Position numbers and translations under genes: made by a program. The notes under the pieces were generated by a model, which was not told where the DNA came from, ran no database searches, and saw only the letters and a program-made list of their open reading frames with translations. From Chloroflexota bacterium (GTDB lineage Bacteria > Chloroflexota > Limnocylindria > Limnocylindrales > CSP1-4), in assembly GCA_025355255.1 (NCBI GenBank), contig JANYAA010000307.1, positions 1 to 5,549 of the forward strand: a DNA stretch of 5,549 nucleotides, written 5' to 3'. This document shows, piece after piece, positions 4,879-5,549 of the stretch (the stretch's first letter is position 1; the number at the start of each line of letters is the position of its first letter).

Positions 4879-5549
4879 ATGACCACCGTCAGCCCGTCCG
4901 CCGCGGACCTGTTCGGCGTCGCGACCGGACCGTTCGAATTCGCGCCGCGCCTGCCCGTGCCGCCGCGCACACCGATAGACGAGCTGGACCAGGCGATCGC
5001 CGACGTCCGCGCCAATGCCGACGCGTGGATACGCGCAACGCCGGAACGACGGCTCCAGCTGCTTGACGAGGTTGCCCACGAGACGCTGGCGGTCGCGGAC
5101 CGCTGGACCGAGCTCGCGTCCATCCATGAGGGGCTGGCGCCGGGAACGCAGGCCTCGGCCGAGGAGGCCATCGTCGGACCGTACCTGTTTCTGCGCGGCA
5201 TCCGCCTGCAGCGGCGCGCCATCGCTGACATCGCGCGCGGCGGCAAGCCCCGGATCCCCGGCGGCATCCGGACGCTTCCGAACGGACGTGTGGCCGCCCG
5301 CGTCATGCCCTCCGACATCCCGGACCGCCTGATGTACATGGGCACCACCGCAGACGTGTGGATGGACGAGACCGTAACCGCCGAAACGCTCGCCGACACG
5401 ATGGCCGTCAACTACCGCACGCCGCCGCCCGGCCGTGTCTGCCTCGTGCTGGGCGCCGGCAACGCCAGCTCCATCGGCCCGCTCGACGTCGTCCACAAGG
5501 TGTTTGTCGAGCTGCAGGTCGTGGTGCTCAAGATGCACCCGGTCATGGC
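4879..5549 (+). CDS. Aldehyde-dehydrogenase-superfamily protein, atypical, N-terminal part (runs off the window)
   Basis: An open frame from ATG 4879 continues to the last base, giving 223 residues with no stop. Reading from MTTVSPSAADLFG, a helical, Arg/Glu-rich N-terminal region (about 32-120) is followed by RVCLVLGAGNASSIGPLD at 186-203 and VVVLKMHPV at 214-222. This is the layout of the aldehyde dehydrogenase NAD(P)-binding half: a strand, a Gly/Asn loop where classical enzymes have PWNFP, a helix, then a strand ending in the Lys that contacts the cofactor (here Lys218). The GAGN...PLD variant is found in a divergent group usually annotated simply as aldehyde dehydrogenase, and it recalls acyl-CoA reductases (LuxC type). 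The catalytic Cys and Glu lie beyond the window, so activity cannot be judged. Codon use and GC content match the neighbours. It is separated from the transporter by the pseudogene and points the other way, so a link to polyamine aldehyde oxidation is only speculation. Confidence 0.75.
   Translation, partial: MTTVSPSAADLFGVATGPFEFAPRLPVPPRTPIDELDQAIADVRANADAWIRATPERRLQLLDEVAHETLAVADRWTELASIHEGLAPGTQASAEEAIVGPYLFLRGIRLQRRAIADIARGGKPRIPGGIRTLPNGRVAARVMPSDIPDRLMYMGTTADVWMDETVTAETLADTMAVNYRTPPPGRVCLVLGAGNASSIGPLDVVHKVFVELQVVVLKMHPVM

Noticed and set aside
4840..5538. A 232-codon minus-strand open frame over the right end.
   Set aside because: The plus-strand frame from 4879 has dehydrogenase-like motifs and a plausible start, while the minus-strand product is His/Arg/Gly/Asp-rich with no motif. 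It is a shadow.

Overview
The window comes from a GC-rich bacterial chromosome. Coding density is high, start codons are ATG/GTG, and the substrate-binding lipoprotein carries a long Ala/Thr/Pro linker with a strict four-residue period behind its lipidated cysteine. Such linkers are frequent in Chloroflexota and some Actinobacteriota, so I lean towards Chloroflexota. That is inference from style, not a marker gene. I see no RNA genes, insertion sequences, CRISPR arrays or attachment sites.

The left and centre (210-4246, minus strand) hold one complete ABC importer operon of the spermidine/putrescine (Pot) type. In transcription order it encodes a substrate-binding lipoprotein (4246-3068), a PotB-type permease (3030-2140), a PotC-type permease (2131-1334) and a PotA-type ATPase (1337-210). 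A 37-nt gap containing a possible hairpin follows the binding protein. The next two junctions are an 8-nt gap and a 4-nt ATGA overlap, so the three transporter-core genes look translationally coupled. The binding protein has by far the strongest ribosome binding site, which fits the excess of receptor over membrane complex that such importers need. The lipoprotein captures the ligand outside the membrane, the two permeases form the channel, and the ATPase drives it. The ligand is probably a polyamine or a related small cation or amino compound, but family membership alone does not settle it.

Left of the operon, 33-209 is a gap with several short inverted repeats. It probably lies between convergent genes, since the first 32 bases can be read as the tail of a plus-strand gene.

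Right of the operon, on the plus strand, 4377-4850 is a decayed gene of the winged-helix AlkZ-like (HTH_42) DNA glycosylase family. Its N-terminal part with the Gln-x-Gln motif and its C-terminal part are both recognisable, but a frameshift separates the first two segments and most of the middle of the protein is missing. Then comes the 5' part of a plus-strand gene (4879 to the window end) that looks like an atypical aldehyde-dehydrogenase-superfamily protein with a GAGN motif. It runs off the edge.

I did not find a new multi-gene system. The observations most worth a second look are the internally deleted glycosylase remnant, the 12-bp in-frame repeat in the lipoprotein linker, the possible hairpin at the permease start and the unusual dehydrogenase.
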